Positions 50,207 to 61,925 are shown, numbered from the stretch's first letter. The stretch: 64,000 bases of DNA from Lycorma delicatula (GCF_047948215.1 NC_134455.1:320346147-320410146), one strand, 5' to 3'. Notes: generated by a model not told the origin, from the sequence alone. Translations and numbers: made by a program.

Positions 50207-50697
50207 ACTAGCAGACCCAGCAATGCTTCACTATTGCTAGATTTGAGTGTGTATATATATACATATATTCCCATTCTCTTTTTACTATATTCCCTTTTCC
50301 TCCCCCATTTCTCTTTCCCTTATTTACCTTCCCCTTCCTCTTTCCCACCTTTACCATGTTTTCCCCTTTTTCTTTTCCCCCTTCTTCCCTTTTTCCCCCA
50401 CGAGTAAATTGGTCCAGTAGTTTTTTAGTCTATAGAGTACACACATATCGGAAACACTGAAATGGAATCTTAAAATATTTAGTATAGCGTTTGTTGCTTT
50501 TATGTTCAACAGATAGCACTGTTTTTTTTTCAATCATGTTTTTACCTATCACAAGTGTGACATCTTAGGTATATAAATAGTAGGTATACAAAAACACATG
50601 TATTCAAATGTAACGTTGTGTCAAAATTTCAAAGCAATTTGTGAAGAACTTTCAGAGATTTAACAAACGAACGTTTACATTTTTATTTATATAGATT
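50207..50697 (+). repeat. Dispersed repeat with 120-nt polypyrimidine tract
   Basis: It begins CACTAGCAGACCCAGCAATG, then CTTCACTATTGCTAGATTTG. It continues with an almost pure C/T tract (about 50275-50400) and ends AAAATTTCAAAGCAATTTGT, GAAGAACTTTCAGAGATTTA, then TTTTTATTTATATAGATT. The first 40 bases match the repeat edge at 40741-40822 in inverse orientation. The shape (conserved head, variable middle, conserved tail) is that of a widespread insect dispersed repeat. The class is uncertain. The open frame 50084-50407 is only the C/T tract translated. Confidence 0.7.
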
Positions 50698-53074
50698 TAA
50701 CAAACTTTTGTACCACAAATGTAAAAAGCATGTTTTTAGCAATAATTTTTTTTTATTTTGTCGGGATATGATGAAAACTACTGAAGATACTAGTTCTGAA
50801 AACTGTTTTATTCCATTTTTCAGGTCAAAAACCATAAGAAACCATCAAGTTTACCTTAGTTTGGGTATTTTAAATATAATCTATTAATGTAATCTTTTTA
50901 AATGAGAAGATGGTGATGGCTGGCATGCCTTCATGTATCATACAATCATTATATTAAATTTAACAGCCATGTTGTAAATAACCAGCATTACATTAGTATT
51001 AGATGAGAAGTGTATAAACATAATTCCTGAAATTTAAATACCAGTACAATACATTGTACATTTGAAATATACAAACAGATTTATTACAAATAAAAAACTT
51101 CTAGTAAATATAAAGTTTTTTCTTAGTCTCCCTTATTAACATAATTAAAAAGCAATTACTATGGAACATATTTTTTTATTGTTATTCTAACAGTAATTAC
51201 ATCTGGGCAATTCTAATATGTAACCAATACATATTCTGTTTGAAGTTATTATTGAGTAATCCACTAGAACACCTCATAATTATAATTCTTGTCTATATTT
51301 TTTAACTCTATAGATAGAATACCCGATCTGATAATTAATACATCATAAGGTACAAATTTATCACAATATGCAACACTCAAAATACAAAAATAGTAGATAT
51401 AAAGGGAAAATTCATTCTAAGATTTAATGCAATCATTTACAAGATTACCAGTAATTTTAAAAATAGAATGTGATAAAAAAAAGGCAATTAAAAAAATAAT
51501 AATAAACCCTATATCAATGAAAATATAATTTACTTTCCTGAACTTCATAAGAAATCTAAATAGAAACAAATACAAAAATAAGTTATGCACACTCATTATT
51601 AAAAAAAAATCTTAACACCTCTTAATTCCTCAATTATTTTTAGTTTCATTATTAGAAGCTAATCAAAATCTTATATTCTACATAGATTAACAAAAGAAGT
51701 CATATACTCCACAGCATTAATAAGAAAAAAAAATTATACGATTCTGTAGCCTTATCATTTGTTAAATCCCCCTCCTTTTAGCTAAGATTGCTGTTAATAA
51801 TGCCACACATTTCCTGAAAGACTGCCAATTTGGTTTTTATTCTCTGGCCATAAGTTTCCACTACATCAACATCTTGCCAAGGCATTTTAAAATAAATTTT
51901 TAAGACAAAAAAATTTCTATATGAGGATGAGTATCACAGCAATGAACACAGGTCATACTATTATAATTATGTAATCATAATAATGAGTATGATAAATACC
52001 AAATATTGGGCAAGTGCTTAAGAGCCCAACTTTTTTTCATTTAAACTATTCTGTACTTTCAGTAACAGCATATGGTTAATTAAATGGTAACCATTAAAAA
52101 ATGTAACAACATAATTATCTGAAGATAGTGAACCCTTCTATACAGCCAACTAATTAGCAGTGGAATTAAGACTTAATATTTCTTCCTTGTGAATTATCTT
52201 TTAATTTAACTTACTTTCATCCTATAGGCAACTAGCAACAGAAACAACCCATTTCAAAGTATTATACAAACATGTGATAATAGCACAGATTATGTATATA
52301 TGTAAACAAACTTTGTTTTTAGTGAAATCAAAGGTTTGATCAGGTTCCCATACCAAACAACATAAACTAAAACAATTGGCGTCCTACATCTATAAATCTA
52401 AGAAATCCAATGATAATGATGTATAATAAATTAATGTTTACTAAAATAATCTGTATTCTCATCAACAAATCACTACACAAAAAGGAAACTAAATAAAATG
52501 CTATTTGCTGGTTGAAACACAGGTGTAATATTCTTTGCCAGTATCCACTATTATGGCAATTTCTGCAATTGATTACTTATTAAAAAGAAAAATTTTAATC
52601 TGGTTCACATCCACAAAGGGATAACTGTTAACTAAAGTGGGCGCTTTTAATGTTGGTTGGTATATTGTGGAACTTATTGCATATGCAGAAAGATTAAAAA
52701 AATTACAATCATTAAGGAAGAGAATTGAATTACTTGCCTCAAATTAAAACATAAGGAGCTAGACAAAAAATTATATATAATTTGTTATCCAATAGGAGCT
52801 GAAAAATGTTATATAAAGACAAAAGTATAAAAACAGTTTATAACCAAGAGTACAGAATCCAATAAGTACTTGTATTGAGTACAGTATTGTATATGTGGCT
52901 AGCCACATAATAAAAAAAATTTTAATATTTTAATTTTATATTTTTTTAATATTTATGACTACATATTTTTAGATGTTATAATTTTAATTTTGAATCTAAT
53001 GTGTTATTTGGAAGAAAAAGTTTAACTGATGATGGAAAACCTCGAAAGCGCTATTAGAAAAAATAATAACCATA
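50698..53074. other. Intron 1, no recognisable repeat family
   Basis: AT-rich with no transposon protein. Contains one short minus-strand open frame with ordinary composition (51778-51885), listed separately. Confidence 0.5.
51778..51885 (-). other. Short 35-residue open frame of unknown status
   Basis: ATG at 51885, TAA at 51778-51780. The product starts MPWQDVDVVETYGQRIKTKL and ends CGIINSNLS. Its composition looks more protein-like than the low-complexity frames around it, and an amphipathic helix is plausible. There is no clear splice acceptor just upstream. It could be an eroded C-terminus, a fragment from a TE, or chance. I do not recognise it. Confidence 0.2.
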
Positions 53075-53250
53075 ATATAAGAAGCATTATCGAATTCTGT
53101 ACTATTTGGTGGTAAAGTTTTTATACTTTTGTGTTTGAGATACTAGTACAGAGGGGAATATGAACAAATAAAATAAAAAAAGAATTGTTTTTGCTAAGTT
53201 AATATACACACACATAAAGTAACAGAGAAAGTATTGAGTTACTTGTTTCA
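53075..53250 (+). repeat. Dispersed repeat, copy 2 (partner at 16324-16500)
   Basis: Begins ATAAGAAGCATTATCGAATT then CTGTACTATTTGGTGG, followed by TAGTACAGAGGGGAATATGA, as in copy 1. It ends in a CACACACAC run where copy 1 ends in TATATATA. Confidence 0.6.
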
Positions 53251-53980
53251 CATTAATACATTAGAAGGATTTCACACCAATTTAATAAAATAAATAAATA
53301 ATAAATTGTTTTATTCACTCAGGTTTTTAAAAACAGGATACAATAGGGTATGTCAAACAATCAATTTGTTTTTCTTACACATGCGCACGACCGAGCCCAC
53401 TTTCTCGGTCTTCAGATTTAATTGTTTCATTCCTATCGGAACTTCTACAGAAAGTGGTCTTTTACCTTTTGGAAATGAAAATTATAAAATGTAACTGAAA
53501 GCAGGAAAAGGGACCAGAAAGAATTCTCAGTACAGCTTTTTTTTTAGTGATTCAGGTCAAAAGATGCATATTGCAAAACTTCAACAAGCTTTTTCTCAAA
53601 ACACACTTTTTTGTAATTTCAAATTCAACTGGTAGTTACTTAACCATGTATTACTAAAAAAGTTATAGTTGTGGCATGTCATACTGCAGCAAGCTGCTTA
53701 ACAAGAGTTAAATATCATGAGCTTAATTCTTGTACAATCAGCATATTCTAATCATTCTGTTCAATAAACATCACTAATTAATGTATTTTCAACTAGACTG
53801 GACAAGAATAACCACAAAATGTTAAAAGGCTGTGGGATCTATTATGAGGTACTACATCTCAAAATAAAATACGTATAACCTATGATATACTACTAATACA
53901 ACAGTTTAACATATTCTAAATGAATAAGATAATTTTAAAGAATAAGCTGTCTGTTACTAAATAAGAACATAAATATTTAT
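53251..53980. other. Intron 1, no recognisable gene
   Basis: Contains a CG-richer patch near 53380-53470 (TGCGCACGACCGAGCCC) inside a small open frame (53306-53494). Not recognised. Confidence 0.4.
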
Positions 53981-55264
53981 CAGGTGTGTAAATATGAAAC
54001 CGGAATTTTTGTATAGAAAATACATGTTTATTATATGAAAATTATAAAAAATATTTTATTCAAAATATTATCCATCGCTAGCTATACATTTTTCCCATCT
54101 CTCTGACAATTTATGATGTCACACCAAAAAAACTGTTACTGTTTTGAGGCAAACTAGTCATCGGGCCAATTTCGTACATTTTCATAAGAAATGAAGCACT
54201 GCTCAGCAAGTGTGAGTCCCATCGATGCAAATAAATAGTAGTCAGATGCAGCCAAATCTGGCGAGTAAGCCGCATGCAAAAATATTTGTCAACTGAACAT
54301 CTCAATCATTTCCTTGACCAGTTTTTCTGTGTGTAATAGTGCATTATCATGAAGCAAAATCACTATGTATTGCCTTTTTTTATATTCTGGTCATTTATCA
54401 CACAATGCTTGATTCAAATCAATCATTTGTTGTTGGTAGAGTTCAGTATTTAAACAGTTTCACCAGGTTTTAGCAGCTAATAGTAGATCACACTCTTGTG
54501 ATCCCACCAAACACAGAGCATTGTCTTCTTTCCACGGTGATTTAGCCTTGAAACTGATGTCGACGGTTCGCCTGAAGTTACCCATGATCTTTTACGTTTA
54601 GGATTCTTGAAATATATCACCTGTCACAATTCGATGGAGAAATGATTTTCTTTTTTACCTGGTGAGTAGCATTTCACAAGTGGTTTTATGGTTTTCTCGC
54701 TGTCTTTCATTCAGTCATGTGAAACCCATTTTCCCATATTCTGGATCTTTCCCATGGCTTTCAAACATATGGAGATGGCTTCTTGTGTTACATTTAATTG
54801 ATCCACAAGTTGTTGTTGTGTTTGAGCGTCATCCTTATCCAACAATGTTTGCAATTTGCTGTCTTCAAACTTTTTCTGTGATCTTCCACATTCTTCGTTT
54901 CCACGTCAAAATCCCCACTTTTGAATTTCTTTTTTTTTAAACCACTCAGAGCACTGAGATTTACCAAGAGCATGCTCACCATAAGCTTTGACAAGCATTC
55001 AATGCGATTCTGCTGCAGTTTTCTTTAAATGGTAACAGAAAATCAATGGTGCCTGCCTGCAAATTTTAGTTTGTAGGTACAAAACTCAACATGTTCAATG
55101 CTAATTAAAAATATGCTGCTGTATGAAACTTGTGTTGTTGTGAGTTGAAAATCTTTGTCAGCTGACAAAGAAAGAAAATTGTACCAATGATGCGGTTTGA
55201 CAGTAGCTATAGTGACAGCTAGGGCCATCTATGGGCAAATTCTGGTTTTGTATTTACACACCTG
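53981..55264 (-). mobile_element. Near-complete mariner with both TIRs, mauritiana-like, frameshifted
   Basis: Length 1284 bp, bounded by inverted termini CAGGTGTGTAAATATGAAAC (53981) and, on the other strand, CAGGTGTGTAAATACAAAAC. The transposase reads on the minus strand in shifting frames: ESH-like start near 55010, LVKAYGEHALG-like, then FKSGDFDVETKNVEDHRKS (near 54925-54870), KTANCKHCWI, HRIVTGD near 54635-54616 (first Asp kept, next residues EKW-like lost), KKTMLCVWWDHKSVIYY near 54530-54480, LLKPGETV, VILLHDNALLHTEKLVKEMI (second Asp) near 54365-54305, and AYSPDLAASDYYLF (third Asp at the right 34-residue spacing). So all three catalytic Asp codons survive while the frame does not. A clean TA duplication is not seen at the ends. 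It lies in ORP intron 1. Confidence 0.9.
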
Positions 55265-55529
55265 GTGGTATTAAACGTTATGTTCAAGTATTATGTTTAG
55301 ATAAAACTTAGAATTAAAAAATTATTTTTTTTATGTCCCAATCAACCTCATGATTTATAAATCTTTATTTTTATCAGCTGAATCTAAAGACTTTGATATA
55401 AAAAAAACTACCAAAATTATTTAACAAAAATACTACAAAAAAAAAAATTTAGCACAGGTAACATTAATTTAGGTTAACTTTTTTTTTTAATAGGAAAACA
55501 TAAATTTATTCACACAAACTGCCTAAATA
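55265..55529. other. Short AT-rich spacer
   Basis: Between the mariner and the unnamed-family relic. A and T runs only; no inverted repeat like that of the 19.6-kb copy was found here. Confidence 0.5.
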
Positions 55530-56520
55530 CCGTGTTTTTGCAGGTGCAAGTGAAACCACAGGGTTTGTGTATATACAACGCACCAAAATGTAAACTTATG
55601 GTTATGCATTGTAGAATGAAACAACTGATAGAAGGTAACAGACCAATTAAGTTTTAGAAAAATATTATGTCGTATGTAGCATGTGCTAATCCAACTAAAG
55701 CTTGCTACTCTTAAAATTACAAAAATTATCCTGGGTTTGAAGAAGTCAAGGGAAGAATTGAGGAAGCTTTCAAGCTCAACTGCATTGAAAACACCACCTA
55801 CAAACAGTGAATACAAGTTGAAAAAAGAACATCTCTCAAGACATTAGACAAACTTTTTGAAGAATTCATTAGTATACTTTTTGCAAAACTTCCAAAACTT
55901 CTTCAACACTAATTTCTTGCTAGTCAACAGTTCAGTTACATCACCCATCTGAAACAATCTCTGAAAGAAGGTGAATATCATGTAATCTGCAAATTCACTG
56001 AGTACTATTCATCCATTCTCCAGGATGCAGCCCAAGGTTTACACTGGAACAACACAGAGGCAACAGTTCACCCCTTCACAATCTATTTCCAAGATCCAAC
56101 AAAAACATTAATGCATACATCTCTTGTCTTAATTTCTAACTGTCTCACACATAATACAATAGCAGTGAACCTTTTCCAGAAATTTTAATTGGTTTCATGC
56201 AGTCTATCTTACCACAAAATCAAGCCTATCTATTACTACAGTGATGGCGCTGCCTCTCAGTAGAAAAACAGACTCAATTTTTTCAACCTCTGTTACCATG
56301 AATCAGACTTTGAGATCAAAGCAGGGTGGCATTTTTTGGCCACATCTCATGGCAAAACTGCATGTGATGGTATGGGAAGGACTGTTAAAAAAGACTTGCA
56401 GCTAGAGCAAGTCTTCAAATGACCTACAACGACCAGATCACGACTCCACAACAGTTGTATGACTGGGCAAATGGACACATTGAATCTATACATTTCAAAA
56501 TATAGCAAATTATAGGGATA
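55530..56520 (+). pseudogene. Second relic of the unnamed arthropod protein family
   Basis: Plus-strand fragments in order: KLMVMHCRMKQLIEGNRP near 55590-55645, NYKNYPGFEEVKGRIEEAF near 55715-55775, then TYKQ, TSLKTLDKLFEEFISILFAK (near 55830-55885), FLTSQQFSYITHLKQSLKEG (near 55915-55970), EYHVICKFTEYYSSILQDAA then QGLHWNNTEATVHPFTIYF (55970-56090), YYSDGAAS (near 56230), FFNLCYHESDFEIKAGWHFL (56280-56340) and ATSHGKTACDGMGRTVKKDL (56340-56400). Stops and frameshifts are fewer than in the 19.6-kb copy. Alignable segments are QDxxQ-x-xHW, SDGxAxQ-like, NLCYxxxDFEI-A-WHF and HGK. Conserved Asp and His residues would suit a nuclease fold, but that is inference. I do not know a name for the family. 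Confidence 0.75.
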
Positions 56521-57461
56521 ATGTGCTATATTTTTCACACATGAAATATAAATAAAATGTTGTCAATGATTGTTAAAAGGCAGCTATATACTATCTCCAA
56601 TAAACTTAGGATACGATAATAATTTGTTAACTTCTTATTTATAAACAGATACTAATAAAATTGTAATTCTTTCTTAACATTTTGAGAAGGTCCTACAAAA
56701 AGGAAGAACAATGACTAATCAGAATGTTAATTAAGTATTGTAGCATGTTTCTTATCCAACTAAAATGCTAGAAAACAGTTAAGTCCTTCATTTACGGGAT
56801 AACAAGCACAAATTATATAACCTTCACCTAACAATGTAATTATCTCAGATTACTTTGAAGAAAAACTTAACACAACAACCAACAAAAAAACAGCAGTTTT
56901 TGATGTAAGAATAAACCCAGAATTAATATTTTTTAAATTACAGGCTGCATAACCTATTTCTATCATACTCCTTGCAGCAGATAAACTTTATAACAAAGTA
57001 AGGGAATAGGCTTTAAAAAACTAATTAACCCTGTGAAAAAGGGGCAAAATTAGTCAACTAAAAGATATTGTCATAACATCTTAAACCACAAAAAACTAAT
57101 AGCTTCAATGGAGTATGAATTACCAGCAGTACAGACTCATATACTGACAAGTGGTGCATAAATCATAAGAATAAAATATCATAATCCGGTAACTGATACA
57201 ATACAAAGTTTAATCAAGTATCTAACAACACAAACGCTTCTAGTTAATATTAAGGAATTGAAATAATCTCAGAAAATAATAACTAAGCTGATAATATCAA
57301 AACTTAATGTAATACTTTTTATGCCCGCTTACACGGACAGAATAAGTACAATATAATCAGTGACATTAATACTGCAATGTTAAATAACGAAATTAATTTT
57401 CAACTTATTAACACATTATCAAATACACGGTGTTTATTAAGGGGTTACCAACATACCGTAC
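56521..57461. other. Intron 1 next to exon 1
   Basis: AT-rich, with nothing recognisable. It includes two candidate splice donors for exon 1 at 57456-57461. Confidence 0.5.
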
Positions 57462-57599
57462 CGAATCTGAAGCGTTACAGACGGCCGTCTTCGACTTGTT
57501 CTTCATCTGCGGACTTCTTTTCCTATCCACTGCTGCAGAGAAAGTCTTTTGATTCAGATTAGCGGGTTCAGTGGCTATATGACGGAGGCTTGTGGTCAT
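57462..57599 (-). CDS. OSBPL3/6/7-like: ORP3/6/7-like protein, first coding exon
   Basis: ATG at 57599-57597, with an in-frame TAA upstream (57644-57642) and no ATG between, so this is the natural start. It encodes 46 residues (MTTSLRHIATEPANLNQKTF and on, ending CNASDS), basic and Ser-rich, without signal peptide or fold, as expected for the leader before the PH domain. Two donors are possible. GTATGT after 57457 is the stronger sequence but leaves two extra bases. GTACGG after 57462 is weaker but exactly in phase with the 34380-34455 exon. I use 57462; if the other is real, a further exon must lie in the 23-kb intron. Base composition is clearly more GC- and CpG-rich than the introns. Linkage to the PH exons rests on phase and strand, not similarity. 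Confidence 0.6.
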
Positions 57600-58989
57600 T
57601 TTATGAACCACAGCTAGTATTACACGAGCCACAATGCAGTGTTACGATCTAAAATAAACAACAAAAAAACGCTAAATCATTCGCAGCTAAGTGCAGTCCA
57701 AATCAAGATCTAGGCTAGGATTTGAAATTCATATAAATTTCCGAAAATTATGAACGATGATCACAAATAACTCAAAGGCAATTGCAATTAATGGCATCGT
57801 CACCTTAATCACGTCTTAAAATAAACTTATAAAGAATCAACTACGAAATAGGCCAATCACTATTCACAATCAAAATAATTACACCTCCCAACGTCACTCC
57901 ATAACTGCATGATTCATGCTATCTATATATCCTCGTTTGCAGATGCAGCCAAGATAGACTACGAAAGCCGCAATGCAGCTAGCTGACTATAGAAGGTTAA
58001 AAATAAATTTGGGATGCATTTTCCCCAAAAATAAATTATAGTAAATATCGAGAATGCAGATTAATATTAAAGAATAAAAATATTGTTTCTTTTTCTTTCA
58101 TGTATTTAAAATCGCTTAAGTAAACGAACGTTACTCACATAACAAATAAATAATGTATTTATAGCAAAACGTTTCCAACATTAAAAATTAAAGAATATGT
58201 TCTAAGATAATATAATTTAGTTGTTTCATCCCTTTCATGTTAAATCATAAACTGTAGGGAAAATTAAATTCACAATAAAACTTAATTATACCGAAATTTA
58301 TAGGTTAGACGTTTATATATATATAGCTATTTTTTATTTACCTTCTAATTTTATTAAAAATTCTTTTTAGATCAATTCAGAATTTAATTATTTGTATTTT
58401 AGTCAAACTTTAAAAGGCTTTATGAAATTATAACATTTTTAAAAGTACGAAAAAATGTTTCAGTAATATATCTGTTGGCCCTACTGAGTAAAGCGTAACT
58501 TTGCTTCCAATTCCAAAATGTTTAAATTACCATGCCAATAACGTATGAAAAAAATGAAGGATTCTTGTAGGTTAGCCTCCCACTTAATCTATTTACAAAA
58601 ATGGATACTGATAAAAAAGATTATAAAGTAGAAAGTTTCCTCCAAGTGCCATATTTAAAGTAAATTAGACGAGGCTAACGAACTTCCTAGGATAACCAAA
58701 CAACTTTCGCTAACCCCATCCGATTAAAATTAATTTAAAAAATCTAGGTTTTTTAAATGTATATAATAAGTTTGCAATAGTTTTATTTGGCAAAAAAAAA
58801 CTCGTGAAAAAAGATTGAAATACTTTTACAGTGTTTACATTGTAAGATGGTGAATTATTTCACTTATTTAGGATAATACATTGACAAGTTGGGTCAGTAG
58901 TTCAAGAAAATTGGATTAATCAGTATTTCACTGACGAAGGAATATTTCATATAATAATATAAATAAAGATGAGAATATACTCACACTTT
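57600..58989. other. 5' flank of the ORP gene
   Basis: Probable 5' UTR and promoter region followed by AT-rich intergenic DNA. No other gene is supported. A short TA run lies near 58314-58324. Confidence 0.45.
57921..57932 (-). promoter_or_regulatory. Possible TATA box of the ORP gene
   Basis: The minus strand reads GGATATATAGAT about 320 bp upstream of the start codon, in a patch of mixed composition. It is only a positional guess: TATA-like words are common in such AT-rich DNA. Confidence 0.15.
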
Positions 58990-59345
58990 TTTACTTCCTT
59001 GTAAGAAGTAAAGGAAGTATTGTAATCGCGAAATATTTCGGTTTTCAGATTTCAAAGGAAATATCCAATTCGACCATCCATGAATCCAATTTGACTAGTT
59101 TCGTCGTGACGTCTGTACGTACGTATGTATCTCGCGTAATTCAAAAACGATTTGCCGTAATAAGTTGAATTTTTGGATTTAGGACTGCTGTAACACCTAG
59201 TTCTGCACCAACCCTTGTAATTGAAATCAACTGAAGATAAAGTGTCAAAGAAGTTCGAAATAAAACAAAAATTTGGATTTTGGACTTTTTCTTAACACCA
59301 GTAATAAGCCCTCATTGAGAGCTTTTAAAAGATATATTATCATTT
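58990..59345. repeat. Dispersed repeat with ACGTACGTA motif
   Basis: Begins TTACTTCCTTGTAAGAAGTA then AAGGAAGTATTG, contains GTCTGTACGTACGTATGTAT and CTCGCGTAATTCAAAAACGA, and ends GCCCTCATTGAGAGCTTTTA then AAAGATATATTATCAT. The end overlaps (about 22 bp, several mismatches) the reverse complement of the core of the 45.6-kb foldback, suggesting they are parts of one family. It is cut on the right by the RTE-type LINE. Confidence 0.6.
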
Positions 59346-61925
59346 TTTTTGTCTTCAGTCATTTGACTGGTTTGATGCAGCTCTCCAAGATTCCCTATCT
59401 AGTGCTAGTTATTTCATTTCGATATACCCCCTACATCCTACATCCGTAACAATTTGTTTTACATATTCCAAATGTTGCCTGCCTGCACAATGTTGTCCTT
59501 CTACCTGACCCTCTAATATTAAAGCGACTATTCCAGCATGCCTTAATGTGTGCCCTATAAGTCTGTCTCTCTTCTTTTAACTATATTTTTCCAAATGCTT
59601 CTTTCTTCATCGATTTGCCTCAACACCTCTTCATTTGTCACTTATCCACCCATCTGATTTTTAACATTCTCCTATAGCACCGCATTTCAAAAGCTTCTAA
59701 TCTTTTCTTCTCAGGTACTCTGATCGTCCAAGTTTCTACTACATTTCATTACTTTCGTTTTGTTCTTGTTTATTTTCATGCAGTAGTTCTTGTGTAGGAC
59801 TTAATCCATGCCGTTCATTGTTTCTTCTAAATCCTTTTTATTCTCGGCTAGAATTACTATATCATCAGCAAATCGTAGCATCTTTATCTTTTTACCTTGT
59901 ACTGTTACTCCGAATCTAAATTGTTCTTTAACATCATTAACTGCTAGGTCCATGTAAAGATTAAAAAGTAACGGGGATAGGGAACATCCTTGTCAGACTC
60001 CCTTTCTTATTATGGCTTCTTGTTCTTCAATTATTACTGTTGCTATTTGGTTCCTGTAAATGTTAGAAATTGTTCTTCTATCTCTGTATTTGAACCCTAA
60101 TTTTTTTTAAATGCTGAACATTTTATTCCAGTCTACGTTATCGAATGCCTTTTCTAGGTCTATAATTACCAAGTATGTTGGTTTGTTTTTCTTTAATCTT
60201 TCTTCTACTATTAATCTGAGGCCTAAAATTGCTTCCCTTGTCCCTATACTTTTTCTGAAACCAAATTGATCTTCTCCTAACACTTCTTTGACTCTCCTCT
60301 CAATTCTTCTGTACACAATTCTAGTTAAGATTTTTGATGCATGGCTAGTTAAGCTAATTGTTCTGTATTCATCACATTTATCTGCTCCTGCTTTCTTTGA
60401 TATCATGACTACAACACTGTTTTTGAGTCTGACGGAACTTCCCCTATTTCAAAAATATTACACACCAGTTTTTATAATCTATACAATATTGTACAGGTGC
60501 TTACTCACCTGCACTGCACAGTAATTCTACAGGTATTCCATCTACTCCAGGAGCCTATCTGCCATTCAAAGCTTTTAATGCTTTCTTAAATTCTGATCTC
60601 AGTATTGGTTCTCTCCTTTCATCCTCTTCGACTTCCTCTTCTTCCTCTACAACACCATTTTCTAATTCATTTCCTCCGTATAACTCTTTAATATATTCCA
60701 CCCACCTATTGACTTTGGCTTTCATATCATAAATTGGTGTACCATCATTGTTTAACACATTATTAGATTTTAATTTATGTATCCCAAAATTTTCCTTAAC
60801 TTTCCTGTATGCTCTGTCTATTTTACCAATGTTCATTTGACTTTCCACCTCTGAACACTTTTCTTTAATCCACTCTTCTTTCGCTAGTTTACACTTCCTG
60901 TTTATAGTATTTCTTAATTGTGTATAGTTCCTTTTACTTTCTTCATCACTAGCATTCTTATATTTTCTACGTTCATCCATCAGCTGCAATATATCGTCTG
61001 AAACCCAAGGTTTTCTGCTAGTTCTCTTTATTCCGCCTAAGTTTGCTTCTGCTGATTTAAGAATTTCCTTTTTAACATTCTCCCATTCTTCTTCTACATT
61101 TTCTACTTTATCTTTTTTACTCAGACCTCTTGCGATGTCCTCCTCAAAATCTTTTTTACCTCCACTTCATCAAGCTTCTCTAAATTCCACCAATCCATCT
61201 CACACCTTTTCTTCAGGTTTTTAAACACCAATCTACATTTCATTATCACTAAATTATTGTCACTATCAATATCTGCTCCAGGATAAGTTTTGCAGTCGAC
61301 GAGTTGATTACTAAATCTTTGCTTAATCATAATATATTCTATGTAATACCTTGCAGTATCGCCTAGCTTTTTCCATGTATATATTCTTCTATTATGATTT
61401 TTAAACTGGGTGTTGACAATTACTAAATTATACTTCGTGCAAAACTCTATAAGTCGGTCCCCTCTTTCATTCCTTTTGACCAGCCCGTATTCACCCACTA
61501 TATTTCCTTCCTTGCCTTTTCCAATGCTTGCATTCCAATCTCCAACTATTATTTAAATTTTCATCTCCTTTTACGTGTTTAATTGCTTCATCAATTTCTT
61601 TGTATACACACTCTATCTCATCATCATCATGGACCCTTGCAGACATATAGATGTTAACAATCGTTGTCGGTTTAGGTTTAGATTTTATCCTTATTACAAT
61701 GATTCTATCGCTATGAATTTTGAAATACTCTACTCTCTTCCCTATCTTCTTGTTCATTACAAAAGCTACTCCTGCTTGACCATTATCTGAAGCTGAGTTA
61801 ATTATTCTAAAATTGCCTGACCAAAAGTCGTTTTCCTCTTCCCACTGAACCTCACTAATTCCTACTACATCCACATTTATCCTATCCATTTCCCTCTTTA
61901 TATTTTCTAAATTACTAGAATTTAG
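59346..61925 (-). mobile_element. RTE-type LINE, 5' truncated, younger copy
   Basis: Same family as the 16618-22092 element, but with much longer open frames. On the minus strand, from 61925: endonuclease start LENIKREMDRINVDVVGISE (so the first residues, including the WNVRS motif, are missing), GQAGVAFVMNKKIGKRVEYF, then MGEYGLVKRNERGDRLIEFC (61498 on) and DWWNLEKLDEVEVKK. The linker is at 60989-60555. The RT has GADKCDEYRTISL, KILTRIVYRRIERRV and EDQFGFRKSIGTREAI (60400-60240), and an intact FADD box (RFADDIVILAE, Asp codons at 59861-59866). The 3' end reads TGACTGAAGACAAAAAAAA on the minus strand at 59346-59368. Frameshifts and stops still separate the frames, so it is inactive. The upstream part of the 61491-62000 frame (before LENIKRE) is flanking DNA. 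It inserted into the 58990 repeat. Confidence 0.9.

Noticed and set aside
50084..50407. 107-codon plus-strand open frame rich in Phe, Leu, Pro and Ser
   Set aside because: It is the translation of a polypyrimidine tract within a dispersed repeat.
54662..54940. 92-codon plus-strand open frame
   Set aside because: Antisense to the mariner at 53981-55264, whose motifs are on the minus strand.
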